Positions 35,447-44,356 of a stretch of DNA of 64,000 nucleotides are shown one piece after another. Made by a program: the position numbers and the translations under genes. The notes under the pieces are model-generated. The model made no database searches. It was not told the origin of the DNA and was given only the letters and a program-made list of their open reading frames with translations. Location of the stretch: assembly GCF_014191355.1 (NCBI RefSeq), contig NZ_JACHWM010000006.1, positions 1 through 64,000 on the forward strand, written 5' to 3'. This stretch comes from Methylobacterium sp. R2-1. Lineage in GTDB: Bacteria > Pseudomonadota > Alphaproteobacteria > Rhizobiales > Beijerinckiaceae. Numbering within the stretch: position 1 is the first letter of the stretch; each line of letters starts with the position of its first letter.

Positions 35447-37624
35447 ATGGGAATGCGGCGCGGGCGCTCGAAACGGATGCTGCTGGCGGCGGGGGCGTTG
35501 CTGACGGCCGCGCCCGGACTCGCCCCCGTGGTGCGGGCACAGGAGGCGGCCACGCTGGAGGAGATCAGCGTGACCTCGGTGAGCCCGATCCAGGGCCGGT
35601 CTGCCGCTCCCTCGCCCGTCCCATCCCCTGCCCCATCCCCTGCCTCGGTCCCTCTGGCGGCACGAGCGGCCGAGGTGCTGCCGGTGGTGGCGACCACCTT
35701 CTCGCCGGTCACCGTGATCCCGCAGGACCGGATCGCTCGCGACCAGCCGCGCACGCTCGGCGATGCGCTGTTCGACCGGCCCGGCATCTCGTCCTCGACC
35801 TACGCGCCGGGGGCGGCCTCGCGGCCGATCATCCGCGGTCTCGACAACGCTCGGGTGCGCATTCAGGAGAACGGCATCGTCAACGGCGGCGTGTCGGATC
35901 TCGGCGAGGACCACGCGGTTCCGGTCAACCCGCTGAACGCCAGCCGGATCGAGGTGATCCGCGGCCCCGCGACGCTCCGCTACGGCTCCGGCGCGATCGG
36001 CGGCGTGGTCTCGGCCGAGAACAACCAGGTGCCGACCTTCATCCCGGCCCGCGGGGTCACCGGACAGGTCACGACCGGCTACACCACGGTCGACAACGGC
36101 CGGCTCGGGGCGGCCAGCGTCGATGCCGGCGCCGATGGCATCGCGGTCCACGCCGACGGCTTCAAGACCGCGACCGATTCCTATGCCATTCCCGGCGGCA
36201 TTCAGCGCAACTCGGCCACGGAATCGCAGGGCGGAGCGTTCGGCATCTCGGCGATCGGCGACCGCGGCTTCGTCGGCGTCGCCTACAGCCACTACGACGC
36301 GATCTACCAGATCCCCGGCGGCGAGGCCGAGGAGTCGCGCACCCGGCTGACCCCGAACCAGGACCGCCTGCTCGCCCGCGGCGAGTATCGGCCGCTGAGC
36401 GGACCGTTCGAGGTGCTGCGCTTCTGGGCCGGCGGCTCCGTCTACCGTCACGAGGAGATCGGCATCGGCGAGGACGGGGTCGACGGCGTCCAGGCGATCT
36501 TCAAGAACCGCGAGGTCGAGGCGCGCTTCGAGGCGCAGCACGTCCCGGTCTTCACCGCGCTCGGCACGCTCACCGGCGCGATCGGCGTCCAGGCGGGCCG
36601 GCGCGTGCTGAACTCGCAGCTCGAGAGCTTCCTGCCGCCGACCGAGTCGCGCGTGCTGGCCGGCTACCTGTTCGAGGAACTCGCCGTCGGCAACGGCCTG
36701 CGGTTCCAGGCCGCGGGCCGGATCGAGGGCGATCGGCTCAACAGCACCGCGACGCAGTTCCCCGACAGCTACCTGCCGACGGACGGTGATCCGTTCAGCT
36801 ACGCCCTGACCCGCCGCTTCGCCCCGAAGAGCGCCAGCATCGGTGCCCTGCAGGAGCTGCCCTACGGCTTCGTGGCGAGCCTCAACGGTTCCTATGTCGA
36901 GCGCGCACCCACCGGCTACGAGCTGTTCTCGCAAGGGCCGCACGACGCGACCGCGACCTTCGAGATCGGCGACCCGACCCTGCGGCTTGAGCGCGCCCGC
37001 ACGGTCGAGATCTCGTTGCGCCGGGCGGAGGGGCCGCTGCGCCTGGACGCCACCGGCTACTACACGCGCTATACCGGCTTCATCTACAAGCGCGACACCG
37101 GCAATCGCTGCGACGACGACTTTGCCTCCTGCGGCAGTGGCGACGAATTGCGCCAAGTGGTCTACTCGCAGGCCAACGCCACCTTCTACGGCGCCGAGAT
37201 CGGGGCGCAGCTCGACCTCCTGCCCGTCGGCGACGGCTGGGCGGGCCTGGAGGCGCAGTACGATTTCGTTCGCGCCCAGTTCGACGACGGCTCCTACGTC
37301 CCGCGCATCCCGCCGCACCGGCTCGGTGGCGGCGCCTTCGTGCGGGCGGGCGGCTGGTTCGCGCGGATCAACCTGCTGCACGCCTTCGACCACACCGAGA
37401 TCGCCCCGTTCGAGACGACGACGCCGGGCTGGAACGATCTGCGGGCCGAACTCGCCTACACCCAGGCCCTCGACCCGGCGGTCTACGGCGCCACCGAGGT
37501 GACGCTCGGCCTCCAGGGCCGCAACCTGCTCGACGACGACATCCGCAACTCGGCCTCGTTCAAGAAGGACGAGATCCTGCTGCCGGGCCGCAACCTCCGC
37601 CTGTTCCTGACGGCACGGTTCTGA
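35447..37624 (+). CDS. TonB-dependent outer-membrane receptor, ZnuD-like
   Basis: A 725-residue receptor. Signal peptide through PVVRAQ, TonB-box-like ATLEEISVTSVS, then a Pro/Ser/Ala linker. The plug has VIPQDRIARDQPRTLGDALFDRPGIS, RPIIRGLDNARVRIQENGI, EDHAVPVNPLNASRIEVIRGPATLRYGSGAIGG, with the SxDHA-like segment seen in zinc receptors of the ZnuD group. The barrel includes an extracellular loop with NRCDDDFASCGSG (two Cys plus acidic residues) and ends LFLTARF. It probably imports a metal or metal chelate, zinc being the best guess. Two start codons (35447, 35453) are possible. No inner-membrane transporter is adjacent. Confidence 0.85.
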   Translation: MGMRRGRSKRMLLAAGALLTAAPGLAPVVRAQEAATLEEISVTSVSPIQGRSAAPSPVPSPAPSPASVPLAARAAEVLPVVATTFSPVTVIPQDRIARDQPRTLGDALFDRPGISSSTYAPGAASRPIIRGLDNARVRIQENGIVNGGVSDLGEDHAVPVNPLNASRIEVIRGPATLRYGSGAIGGVVSAENNQVPTFIPARGVTGQVTTGYTTVDNGRLGAASVDAGADGIAVHADGFKTATDSYAIPGGIQRNSATESQGGAFGISAIGDRGFVGVAYSHYDAIYQIPGGEAEESRTRLTPNQDRLLARGEYRPLSGPFEVLRFWAGGSVYRHEEIGIGEDGVDGVQAIFKNREVEARFEAQHVPVFTALGTLTGAIGVQAGRRVLNSQLESFLPPTESRVLAGYLFEELAVGNGLRFQAAGRIEGDRLNSTATQFPDSYLPTDGDPFSYALTRRFAPKSASIGALQELPYGFVASLNGSYVERAPTGYELFSQGPHDATATFEIGDPTLRLERARTVEISLRRAEGPLRLDATGYYTRYTGFIYKRDTGNRCDDDFASCGSGDELRQVVYSQANATFYGAEIGAQLDLLPVGDGWAGLEAQYDFVRAQFDDGSYVPRIPPHRLGGGAFVRAGGWFARINLLHAFDHTEIAPFETTTPGWNDLRAELAYTQALDPAVYGATEVTLGLQGRNLLDDDIRNSASFKKDEILLPGRNLRLFLTARF

Positions 37625-37645
37625 AGAAGCCCCTCGCTTCCGAAG

Positions 37646-38086
37646 CTACTTGCTGCGGGCCGGCTTCGCCGCCGGCCGCTCGGGCGGCGTGACGGCGCCC
37701 GCTACCGTCCAGTGGCACACTGCCGTGCCCTTGAGGATGAGGCAGTCGTAGGCGCGACCGTTGAGGGCGACGTGGTCGGCGAGCCCCATGACCGCGGCGC
37801 GGTCCACGGGGCTGCAGCCGAGATCGGATTTCGGATCGGTCGCGGCCGCGAGTGCGGCGGCCCGGTCCTCCCCCGTGTTGCGCAGAAGACTGCGCAGATT
37901 GGCCAGCGAGGTGCATCCGATCACGGAAGCGGGCCGGGCCGGGCCCTTCTGATCGCCCGGACGATTCCCGGTGCCGGACGCTGTGCCCTGTGCCGCGGCG
38001 GACTCGGCAAGGCCGGAGGCGCAGAGGCCCGCGACCGCGAGGATCAGGGCGGCGGGCAAGGAAAGGCGAAACAGCGGGCGGGGCAT
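37646..38086 (-). CDS. Secreted Cys-containing hypothetical protein
   Basis: A 146-residue protein with signal peptide MPRPLFRLSLPAALILAVAGLCASGLAESAAAQ. The mature part has a Gly/Pro linker and then GCTSLANLRSLLRNTG, GCSPVDRAAVMGLADHVALNGRAYDCLILKGTAVCHWTVAG. Four Cys (GCTS, GCSP, YDCL, VCHW) probably form two periplasmic disulfides. No family recognised. It is convergent with the receptor gene (21-base gap), which argues against a shared transcript. Confidence 0.72.
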   Translation of the reverse strand: MPRPLFRLSLPAALILAVAGLCASGLAESAAAQGTASGTGNRPGDQKGPARPASVIGCTSLANLRSLLRNTGEDRAAALAAATDPKSDLGCSPVDRAAVMGLADHVALNGRAYDCLILKGTAVCHWTVAGAVTPPERPAAKPARSK

Positions 38087-38161
38087 CGGCGGCTCACGGG
38101 CAAGGAGCGCAGTCGGATGGGCGCAGCCATAGCACGAAGCCCATCGCATGACGGCCCGCCC

Positions 38162-38677
38162 TCACGTTTCCGTTCGCGCCCGCTGCGCCCGCAGCTTGCC
38201 GTAGCGCTTGAGGACCCGGTCGCGGCGCAGCCGGCTCAGCCGGTCGATCCAGAAGATGCCGTCGAGCTGATCGATCTCGTGCTGCAGGCAGGCGGCGCGC
38301 AGGCCCTCGGCCTCCTCCTCCTGCTCGGCGCCGTCGAGGTCGCGGTAGCGCACCCGGACCCGGGCCGGCCGCTCCACCGGCTCGACCACGCCCGGCATCG
38401 AGACGCTGCCCTCCGGATGCGAGGCCCGTTCAGGTGAGGCCCAGGCGACGACGGGATCGACGTAGACCGCGTGCGGCTCGTCCGGCTGGAGGCGGATCAC
38501 CACCACCCGCTCCGGCTGCCCAATATGGATCGCGGTCAGCCCCATCGCCGAGACGGCGCCGAGGGTGTCGAGCACGTCCCCCGCAAGTGCACGCACCGTC
38601 TCGCCGGGAGCGGAGATCGGACCGGCGGCCTGATGCAGGCGCGCATCGGGATAGAGGATCAGTGGGCGGACGGGCAT
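38162..38677 (-). CDS. Peptide-deformylase homologue with lost metal ligands
   Basis: A 171-residue protein aligned end to end with peptide deformylases (VRPLILYPDARLHQAAGPI start). Motif 1 GxGxAAxQ is changed to GLTAIHIGQ, motif 2 EGCLS to EGSVS (metal-binding Cys to Ser), and motif 3 QHExDHLDG to QHEIDQLDG (second His to Gln). With two of three Fe2+/Zn2+ ligands gone, formyl-peptide hydrolysis is unlikely. Since the frame is intact and the rest conserved, it may act as a regulator or bind formyl peptides. Alphaproteobacteria commonly have a true def elsewhere, beside fmt. Confidence 0.88.
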   Translation of the reverse strand: MPVRPLILYPDARLHQAAGPISAPGETVRALAGDVLDTLGAVSAMGLTAIHIGQPERVVVIRLQPDEPHAVYVDPVVAWASPERASHPEGSVSMPGVVEPVERPARVRVRYRDLDGAEQEEEAEGLRAACLQHEIDQLDGIFWIDRLSRLRRDRVLKRYGKLRAQRARTET

Positions 38678-39068
38678 GCGAACGGCTTCCGGGGCCTGAA
38701 CCAGGAGGGACTGAACGATGTTCGCCTCGGGCAGAGCTTCCGGAGCGGGACATGCGCCGGCTCACCCATATCACCCATACCAGAAGGCGGCAGGTCCGAA
38801 GCCTCGTCCTCGGCGAACGCCCGACCATCCGTGACAGACCGAGGATGGCCTGCGGCACGAGCCATCCCTCCGCTCAAGCCAGCCGCTGCCAAGCCTCTAC
38901 GTTGTCCGCAACACCTGCCCGACTTCGAAAATCGAGAAAATCCGCTTCGATGGGAAGCGTCCGTGGTCGAGATCCAGTCTATCTCCACGGATCGATCGGA
39001 CCCTGCAAATGCTGGAACCTGGACAACATCGGCGCATGAGGCCCGAATTCCAGACGGAGCACGCTATC
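38678..39068. other. Intergenic, no gene seen
   Basis: A 391-base divergent region between the deformylase-like gene and a small secreted gene. ORFs inside lack codon bias or homology. It presumably carries two promoters; none assigned. Confidence 0.5.
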
Positions 39069-39341
39069 ATGATGAAGACCATGACGACCCTGCTCGCTGG
39101 CACTGTCGTGGCCGCGACGATGATCGCCGCGGCGCCGGCCACCGCACAGTCGATCACGATCGGCCCGGACGGCCCAGGCATCGACCTGCGGTCTCAAGGT
39201 CAGCCTCAAGGTCAGCGTGAGCGCGGTTATCGCCGCGAGATGCGCATGCGCGACCGGGATGATCATTACCGTGAACAGCGCTTCCGGGATCGCGACCCGT
39301 TCGACCGACGCGGCTATAACCGCCGCGGCCACGATTATTGA
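39069..39341 (+). CDS. Small secreted Arg/Asp-rich protein
   Basis: A 90-residue protein: signal peptide (M)MKTMTTLLAGTVVAATMIAAAPATAQ, short SITIGPDGPGIDL, then a highly charged tail rich in RD/RR/YR (MRMRDRDDHYREQRFRDRD) ending RRGHDY. Such charged periplasmic peptides occur widely in Methylobacterium without known function. GGAG lies ~12 bases before the paired ATGs (39069 and 39072). A strong terminator follows 80 bases downstream. Confidence 0.75.
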   Translation: MMKTMTTLLAGTVVAATMIAAAPATAQSITIGPDGPGIDLRSQGQPQGQRERGYRREMRMRDRDDHYREQRFRDRDPFDRRGYNRRGHDY

Positions 39342-39422
39342 CGGGCGCGCAGTCCGCGCCGTCAGGAGTACGCCTCGACCGAGTGCGGTGACGGCGCGGC
39401 CGCCATGGCCTGAGTGGCAAAG

Positions 39423-39447
39423 AGGGCCGGGGGACCGGCCCTTTATT
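39423..39447 (+). terminator. Rho-independent terminator
   Basis: AGGGCCGG, loop GGGA, CCGGCCCT followed by TTATT. A perfect 8-bp GC-rich stem with a short U-tract, 80 bases downstream of the small secreted gene. Confidence 0.8.
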
Positions 39448-39981
39448 CGTGGCTGCGAATGCGCGGCACGCGAAGTCGTCCGCGAGCGAGTGCCTCGCTG
39501 AAGCCGCGACCGTGCACTCGAAACCAGGGTTGCCGACGCGATTGCCATGTCCGCCGCGGCTCCTTCGAGGCGCCGATTACTCCGATTACTCCGAGCTCGG
39601 AGGCATGACTCGACCGAGTCGTGAGAAGACCTCACCCTACAACAAATGTTGTTCTCACGACAATGTTAGACAGAAGCAGTCGGGCCAAGATCCTCACCAT
39701 CCCAACGTACTCGTCCCAAATGGCCAAGTTTCTGCCACGAATTTCCGACTTGAATGGCGAGCCCTATTGGAGGGAAACCTTTGCGCCGGTTGTGGGTTTG
39801 CCTCACCGAACATAACTATGCCTCGTCGATTGGTGGCCGCCTCTGACAAGGCCTTCGATGCTCCCGGAAGGGACGCGGCACCGGCTTATTTCCTCGGTCG
39901 CTTTGACGAACGGGACGGCCTTTTCGGCCGATGACGGGACGCATTTCACACGGGGTGCCGCGGCGCGCAGGAGGAATCCGG
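39448..39981. other. Region upstream of the cold-shock gene, partly AT-rich
   Basis: Bases 39610-39830 are much less GC-rich than the surroundings and hold overlapping ORFs (such as an ATG at 39663 encoding MLDRSSRAKILTIPTYSSQ) with no recognisable family, so they may be remnants of acquired DNA or the long promoter/leader of the cold-shock gene. A small hairpin GGCC-TTTT-CGGCC lies near 39918. No gene is called. Confidence 0.4.
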
Positions 39982-40191
39982 ATGCATACTGGTACCGTGA
40001 AATGGTTCGATGAGATCAAGGGCTACGGGTTCATCCAGCCCGATACCGGCGGCAAGGATGTGTTCGTCCATATCTCCGCCGTCCAGCAGGCGGGTCTGCG
40101 CGGCCTCGTCGAGGGGCAGAAGGTGACCTTCGACGTCGAGAACGACCGCCGCAGCGGCAAGCCGGCCGCGGTCAACCTGCAGGCCTCCTGA
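39982..40191 (+). CDS. Cold-shock protein (CspA family)
   Basis: A 69-residue single cold-shock domain: GTVKWFDEIKGYGFIQPD with RNP1 (KGYGFIQ), then DVFVHISAVQQAG with RNP2 (VFVHI), and EGQKVTFDVENDRRSGKPAAVNL. It binds single-stranded RNA/DNA and melts RNA structure. The ATG at 39982 follows AGGAGGAATCCGG; the longer in-frame ORF upstream has no homology. Confidence 0.95.
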   Translation: MHTGTVKWFDEIKGYGFIQPDTGGKDVFVHISAVQQAGLRGLVEGQKVTFDVENDRRSGKPAAVNLQAS

Positions 40192-40410
40192 AGCTGGATC
40201 CTCGGGATTCCCGCCCCAAATCTGCTTCCGTATCGCAACAGGCCCAAAAATGTTATCGGAGCCGCCCCGAACAGGGGCGACATCTGTTGCGTGTTGCGGC
40301 GCACTCGTGCATCGACTGCGCCGGTCTATCTTAACCCAGCGCCGAATTCCGACCGTCCGGAAGCAGGATCGATCCGGCCGTCGGTCGTGTCACCGCATGA
40401 GAAAGGTCAT

Positions 40411-40791
40411 ATGAGCGCATTCGACTTCAGGAACTTCGAAGACCGCCGTCAGAACTCTCAGGCCGCCAAGGCGGCATTGCTCGAGAAGTTCAAGGCCCGT
40501 CCGGCTCTGGACGATCCGGAGGTGCGCGCCAAGGCCCAGGCCCGTGCCGAGGTCGCTCGCGCCCGCGATGAGCGCGCCCGCGAGCGTGAGCGCATCCGGA
40601 TCGAGACCGAGCGCAAGGCGGCTGAGGAGAAGCGCCTGCGTGAGGAAGCGGAACTCGCCGCTCAGCTCGCCCGCGAGGCGGCCGAGGCTGCTGCCCTCGC
40701 CGAGCGCAAGGCTGCCGAAGCCGCGGAGAAGAAGGCGGCTCGCGACGCGCGCTACGCCGCCCGCAAGGCCAATGTGAAGATCCGCCGCTAA
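40411..40791 (+). CDS. DUF6481-family coiled-coil protein
   Basis: A 126-residue protein: MSAFDFRNFEDRRQNSQAAKAALLEKFKARPALDDPEV, then a long Ala/Glu/Arg helix (about residues 45-118) and a basic end KANVKIRR. It matches a small alphaproteobacterial family (DUF6481) with no known function; the basic end suggests RNA or ribosome association, which is speculation. GAGAAAGG precedes the ATG, and two terminator-like hairpins follow. Confidence 0.85.
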   Translation: MSAFDFRNFEDRRQNSQAAKAALLEKFKARPALDDPEVRAKAQARAEVARARDERARERERIRIETERKAAEEKRLREEAELAAQLAREAAEAAALAERKAAEAAEKKAARDARYAARKANVKIRR

Positions 40792-40803
40792 GTCTCCAGC
40801 GCT

Positions 40804-40822
40804 GCTCCCAGCTCCTGGGAGC
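40804..40822 (+). terminator. Hairpin after the DUF6481 gene
   Basis: GCTCCCAG, loop CTC, CTGGGAGC: a perfect 8-bp stem 13 bases after the stop codon. No U-run, so probably a 3'-end stabiliser ahead of the true terminator at 40868. Confidence 0.55.
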
Positions 40823-40867
40823 TTCGCGGAACCCTCTGCCAAGAGGTCCCCATTCAGGACGATCCCA

Positions 40868-40904
40868 CGCGCCGGACGCTTCGAGCCCGGCGCGTTTTCT
40901 TTTG
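40868..40904 (+). terminator. Strong Rho-independent terminator
   Basis: CGCGCCGG (40868-40875), 11-base loop, CCGGCGCG (40887-40894), followed by TTTTCTTTT. It ends the DUF6481 transcript. Confidence 0.9.
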
Positions 40905-41188
40905 CAGGAAGCTTCGCCGAAGCCTCACCCGGGCTCGCCCCGATGCAGCACAAGGCGCCCCGCGAGCCGCGGCTCACGCTGCAGCGCAACAACGCCGTGC
41001 AAGGCCCTGTTCGAGGCCCCGTACAAGGTCACCTCGGCGGCCCTGCCGACGGCATTCCTTGTGGGCAGACTACGCAGTTCCGGGCCGGGATCGCCCGGCA
41101 ACGCTTGGCAAATCCGCTTCCCCCGACATTAGAGTGCCGGACGCTTCGATGGTGCGCCCCGCCCGGGGTGAACAGGGAGGGCCAAACC
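40905..41188. other. Intergenic, no gene seen
   Basis: A 284-base gap before the TTG-started secreted gene. No supported ORF or repeat. Confidence 0.4.
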
Positions 41189-41518
41189 TTGCGTATCCTG
41201 AGCCACCATCTCCGCTCGCCAGCGCGACGGCGGCGCGGCCTGATCGCGGCCGGCCTGTATCTCGGCGCAATTTTGGGACTGGGCCTCGGGGTCGGCCTCG
41301 GATCGTCGCCGGCCGCTGCGCAGGGCGAACCCCCGATCCGCAGCGCGGAGGATGCGTTCTGCCGCAGCGAAGCGCGGGCGCAGGTCTTCTCCGCCCCGGA
41401 CCCGCTCAATCTGGGCTTACGCGAGATCGGCCGCCGCATCTGGGCAAGCTGCATGGAGCGGACTCAGCGGAAGGGACAGAGCAAGGGACAGAAGCCCCGT
41501 AAGCGCCGTCACCGCTGA
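41189..41518 (+). CDS. Small membrane-anchored or secreted basic protein (TTG start)
   Basis: A 109-residue protein: basic N-terminus (RILSHHLRSPARRRRG), hydrophobic LIAAGLYLGAILGLGLGVGLG ending SSPAAAQG (signal peptide or anchor), then a domain with FCRSEARAQVFSAPDPLNLGLREIGRRIWASCMERT (two Cys) and a Lys/Arg-rich tail KGQKPRKRRHR. The TTG at 41189 is chosen because GGGAGGG lies nine bases upstream and no ATG is in frame. No family recognised. Confidence 0.65.
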   Translation: MRILSHHLRSPARRRRGLIAAGLYLGAILGLGLGVGLGSSPAAAQGEPPIRSAEDAFCRSEARAQVFSAPDPLNLGLREIGRRIWASCMERTQRKGQSKGQKPRKRRHR

Positions 41519-41587
41519 AGCGGCCGAAGGTCCCTCGCGCGGGAGCGGGACCGGCCCCACATCCTCACCGGATACTGGAGGCGAACG

Positions 41588-41962
41588 ATGGGCTTTCTCG
41601 ACGGGCTGCTCGGGCACGGCAGCGACCTCTCGGCGGACGAGGTGGACCGGCAGCTCGCCGGGGTGCTGGCACCGGGCGAAAGCGTGCGCGTCGCCTTCAA
41701 GGTGATCCGCGACCTGATGGTCTTCACCGACCGGCGGCTGATCCTGGTAGACCGCCAGGGCATGACCGGCCGCAAGGTCGAGTACCTGACCGTGCCATAC
41801 CGGGCGATCACCTCGTTCTCGGTCGAGACCGCAGGCAGCTTCGACATGGATTCGGAGCTCAAGATCTGGATTTCGGGCCGGCCCGAGCCGATCCAGCGCA
41901 CCCTGAAGCGAGGCGCCGACATCCTGGGAATCCAGCAGGCCATCGCCGGCTCGCTGAAATAG
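41588..41962 (+). CDS. Bacterial PH-domain (YokE-like) protein
   Basis: A 124-residue protein with a bacterial pleckstrin-homology domain: LAPGESVRVAFKVIRDLMVFTDRRLILVDRQGMTGRKVEYLTVPYRAITSFSVETAG (in pieces), the FTDRRLI...YRxI pattern being diagnostic. No signal peptide or membrane helix. GGAGG precedes the ATG. Function of the family is unknown; it may bind phospholipids or peptides. Confidence 0.87.
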   Translation: MGFLDGLLGHGSDLSADEVDRQLAGVLAPGESVRVAFKVIRDLMVFTDRRLILVDRQGMTGRKVEYLTVPYRAITSFSVETAGSFDMDSELKIWISGRPEPIQRTLKRGADILGIQQAIAGSLK

Positions 41963-42375
41963 GTTTTCCGCGTGGTGCCGAAGGACAGGGCCGAGCCCGC
42001 CTTCGCAGTCCGGCGCCTCGGATCCAGCGAAGGCCCGGCGAAGGCTAGGTGCTCTCGCTCGACGACCGGCGCTGCACTCGCGAAGCCGTGCTGCATTTCG
42101 ACCTGCTCGTCGACACGTCACCCTTGCCTTGAGGCGAAAATCCCTCTAAGGCGCGGCCTTCGCGTTCGCTCCGGCCGGGGGCTGAACGGACGGTGCCGTT
42201 TGTGTACGGCACAGGGTTCTTCAAAAACCCGTCGTCCGGTGTCTCCGCCTTCGATCAACCGCTCGGGCCATCATCACGGCTCGAAGGGCTTGGCGCCGAG
42301 AGAATGCGAGACGAACCGGCCCGACACACCCGCGACGCGCGGTCGGGCTTCCTTATGGCAAGGAAAGGCCCAAAA
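41963..42375. promoter_or_regulatory. rpsF: Leader region of the rpsF operon
   Basis: A 413-base gene-free region upstream of rpsF. It contains a structured segment at 42319-42348 close to the start codon (see the separate entry); upstream parts show no gene. A long ORF beginning at 42193 in the rpsF frame is not coding by composition. Confidence 0.5.
42319..42348 (+). promoter_or_regulatory. Bulged hairpin in the rpsF leader, possible S6:S18 autoregulatory site
   Basis: GCCCGAC (42319-42325) pairs with GTCGGGC (42342-42348); inside, a 5-base bulge ACACC on one side and an inner stem CGCG-ACG-CGCG. It ends 27 bases before the S6 start codon. A bulged stem with a CC-G element in this place resembles the S6:S18-binding leader motif known from other bacteria, which mimics 16S helix 22. 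The match is by eye. Confidence 0.45.
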
Positions 42376-42831
42376 ATGCCTCTCTACGAGCACGTCTTCC
42401 TGGCGCGCCAGGACGTGACGGCCCAGCAGGTCGAGACCATGGTCGAGACCTACAAGGGCGTCATCGAGACGGGCGGCGGCACGATCGAGAAGATCGAGTC
42501 CTGGGGCGTCAAGTCCCTCGCCTACCGTATCAAGAAGAACCGCAAGGCGCATTTCACGCTCCTCAACATCTCCGCCCCCCCGGCTGCCGTGGCCGAGATG
42601 GAGCGCCAGATGCAGATCTCCGAGGACGTACTGCGCTTCATGACCGTTCGTGTCGAGCAGTTGGAGGCCGAGCCCTCCGCGATGATGCAGAAGCGCGACC
42701 GCGACGACCGCAAGGACCGCGACCGCGGTGACCGTCCGCGCCGCCGCGACGACGACTTCGGTGGCGGAGACCGTGGTGATCGCGGCGACCGCGGTGACCG
42801 TCCCGAGCGCAACTTCGGCGGGGAGAACTGA
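42376..42831 (+). CDS. rpsF: 30S ribosomal protein S6
   Basis: A 151-residue S6. The core [62 protein letters not shown] and [12 protein letters not shown] is standard. After residue ~100 there is a long Asp/Arg/Gly tail ([36 protein letters not shown]), an extension common in alphaproteobacterial S6 but quite long and repetitive here. AAGGAAAGG precedes the ATG. It forms a dimer with S18, whose gene follows two bases later. Confidence 0.97.
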   Translation: MPLYEHVFLARQDVTAQQVETMVETYKGVIETGGGTIEKIESWGVKSLAYRIKKNRKAHFTLLNISAPPAAVAEMERQMQISEDVLRFMTVRVEQLEAEPSAMMQKRDRDDRKDRDRGDRPRRRDDDFGGGDRGDRGDRGDRPERNFGGEN

Positions 42832-42833
42832 TC

Positions 42834-43088
42834 ATGGCATTCGGTGCTGGTGGTGGCGGCGGTGGCCGTCGTCCGTTCTTCCGTCGTCGCAAGAGCTGCC
42901 CGTTCTCGGGCGAGAACGCTCCCAAGATCGACTACAAGGACGTGAAGCTGCTCTCCCGCTACGTCTCGGAGCGCGGCAAGATCGTTCCCTCGCGCATCAC
43001 CGCGGTCTCGGCCAAGAAGCAGCGCGAACTCGCCCAGGCAATCAAGCGCTCGCGCTTCCTCGGCCTGCTGCCCTACGTCATCAAGTAG
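42834..43088 (+). CDS. rpsR: 30S ribosomal protein S18
   Basis: An 84-residue S18: Gly-rich start ([25 protein letters not shown]), [51 protein letters not shown]. The single KSCPFSG cysteine region is usual. Translationally linked to rpsF (2-base gap). Confidence 0.98.
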   Translation: MAFGAGGGGGGRRPFFRRRKSCPFSGENAPKIDYKDVKLLSRYVSERGKIVPSRITAVSAKKQRELAQAIKRSRFLGLLPYVIK

Positions 43089-43224
43089 AGCGTTTCCCGG
43101 CCCGCTTCCTGCGGGCCGATCGACACCGTGAGGGCGGCCCTCCGAAAAGGGGCCGTCCGATCGTTGGGGCATCGTTTCCCGCCCCTAACCCTGCCCATCA
43201 CGGGACAGCGGGACAGCGGACTTC

Positions 43225-44319
43225 ATGACCAAGGACATTCCTGTCGGCGCCGGTGCCGGACTCGTGGCTGCGCTCCTGTTCGGAGTGCTGCTCAAGGCCA
43301 CGACGCTCTCCATTCTCCTCTACCTGCTCGCCCCGCTGCCGATCCTGATCGTCGGTTTGGGCTGGAGTCACCGCGCGGCGCTCGCCGCTGTGGTCTCGGG
43401 CGCTCTGGCGCTCGCGCTCTTCGTCTCGCCCTATCTCGGCCTCGCCTTCGCGGCCTACCTCGCCATCCCCGCGTGGTGGCTCGCCTACCTCGCTCTGCTC
43501 GGGCGGCCAAAAGCGGACGGCACGGCGGACGGCACGATCGAGTGGTATCCCACGGGGCGCCTGCTCGCCTGGGTCGCGGGCACCGCGGCGCTCGCCTTCA
43601 TCGCGATCGCCGTCATCGCTTCGCCCGACTACGACACCTTCCGCGCGCAGCTCACCGCGATGAGCCGCCGGGTCGTGCAGGTCCAGGTTCAGCGCGGCCG
43701 GATCCCCGCCCCTCCGCCGAGCGGCACCACGAACGAGATTCCGGCCGGCAGCGCCGAAAAACCCGCCGAGTCCGCCGCTCCGCAGCCGAAGCCGCAGGGC
43801 GATGAACCTGCCAAGGATGCGTCGGCCGAGGCGGATACGAAGACGGATCCGAAGACCGACGACCTCGCCAGCGAGGTGGCCGATGCGCTGGCGACCGTTG
43901 CACCCGCGATCGCCGCCCAGGGTCTCACGATCCTGTTCACCTTCTACCTCTGGGCCGCCGCCCGCATCGTGCAGATCTCGGGGCGCCTGCTCCGGCCCTG
44001 GCCCGACCTCCCCTCCACGATGATGCCGCGCTCCACGCTGCTGGTCTTCGCCGCCGCCCTGACGCTGGCGATGGTGCCCGGCTATCCGGGCGCGCTCGGC
44101 ATCGCCCTGATCGGCGCCTTCAGCGCGGCCTTCGCGCTCCAGGGGCTCGCCGCCTTCCATGACCGCAGCCGCGGCCGGCCGGGGCGCTTCGCCCTGCTCG
44201 CCGGCCTCTACGTGCTGCTGTTCCTCACCCAGGGCGTGGCCATGCTCGCCCTGATCCTGTTCGGCATTGCCGATACCGCCCTCGACCGGCGCCGTCCGAA
44301 AACTCGCGGCGACGCCTGA
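43225..44319 (+). CDS. DUF2232-family membrane protein
   Basis: A 364-residue integral membrane protein with about eight hydrophobic segments ([38 protein letters not shown] at the start; [29 protein letters not shown] at the end) and a ~60-residue Pro/Ala/Lys-rich cytoplasmic insert near residues 155-210. It belongs to DUF2232, which lies between rpsR and rplI in many alphaproteobacteria. Its role is unknown; the conserved place suggests a link with ribosome or envelope biogenesis. Confidence 0.88.
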
Positions 44320-44356
44320 TCGCACCCGCTTCCAAGCAACCTCAAGGAGAAGCCCC

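Noticed and set aside
35246-37393. Minus-strand ORF of 715 codons opposite the TonB receptor
   Set aside because: Composition is typical of antisense frames in high-GC DNA; the sense strand has a complete receptor.
39449-39934. ORF of 161 codons upstream of the cold-shock gene
   Set aside because: No ribosome-binding site, no homology and it crosses a terminator hairpin and an AT-rich stretch.
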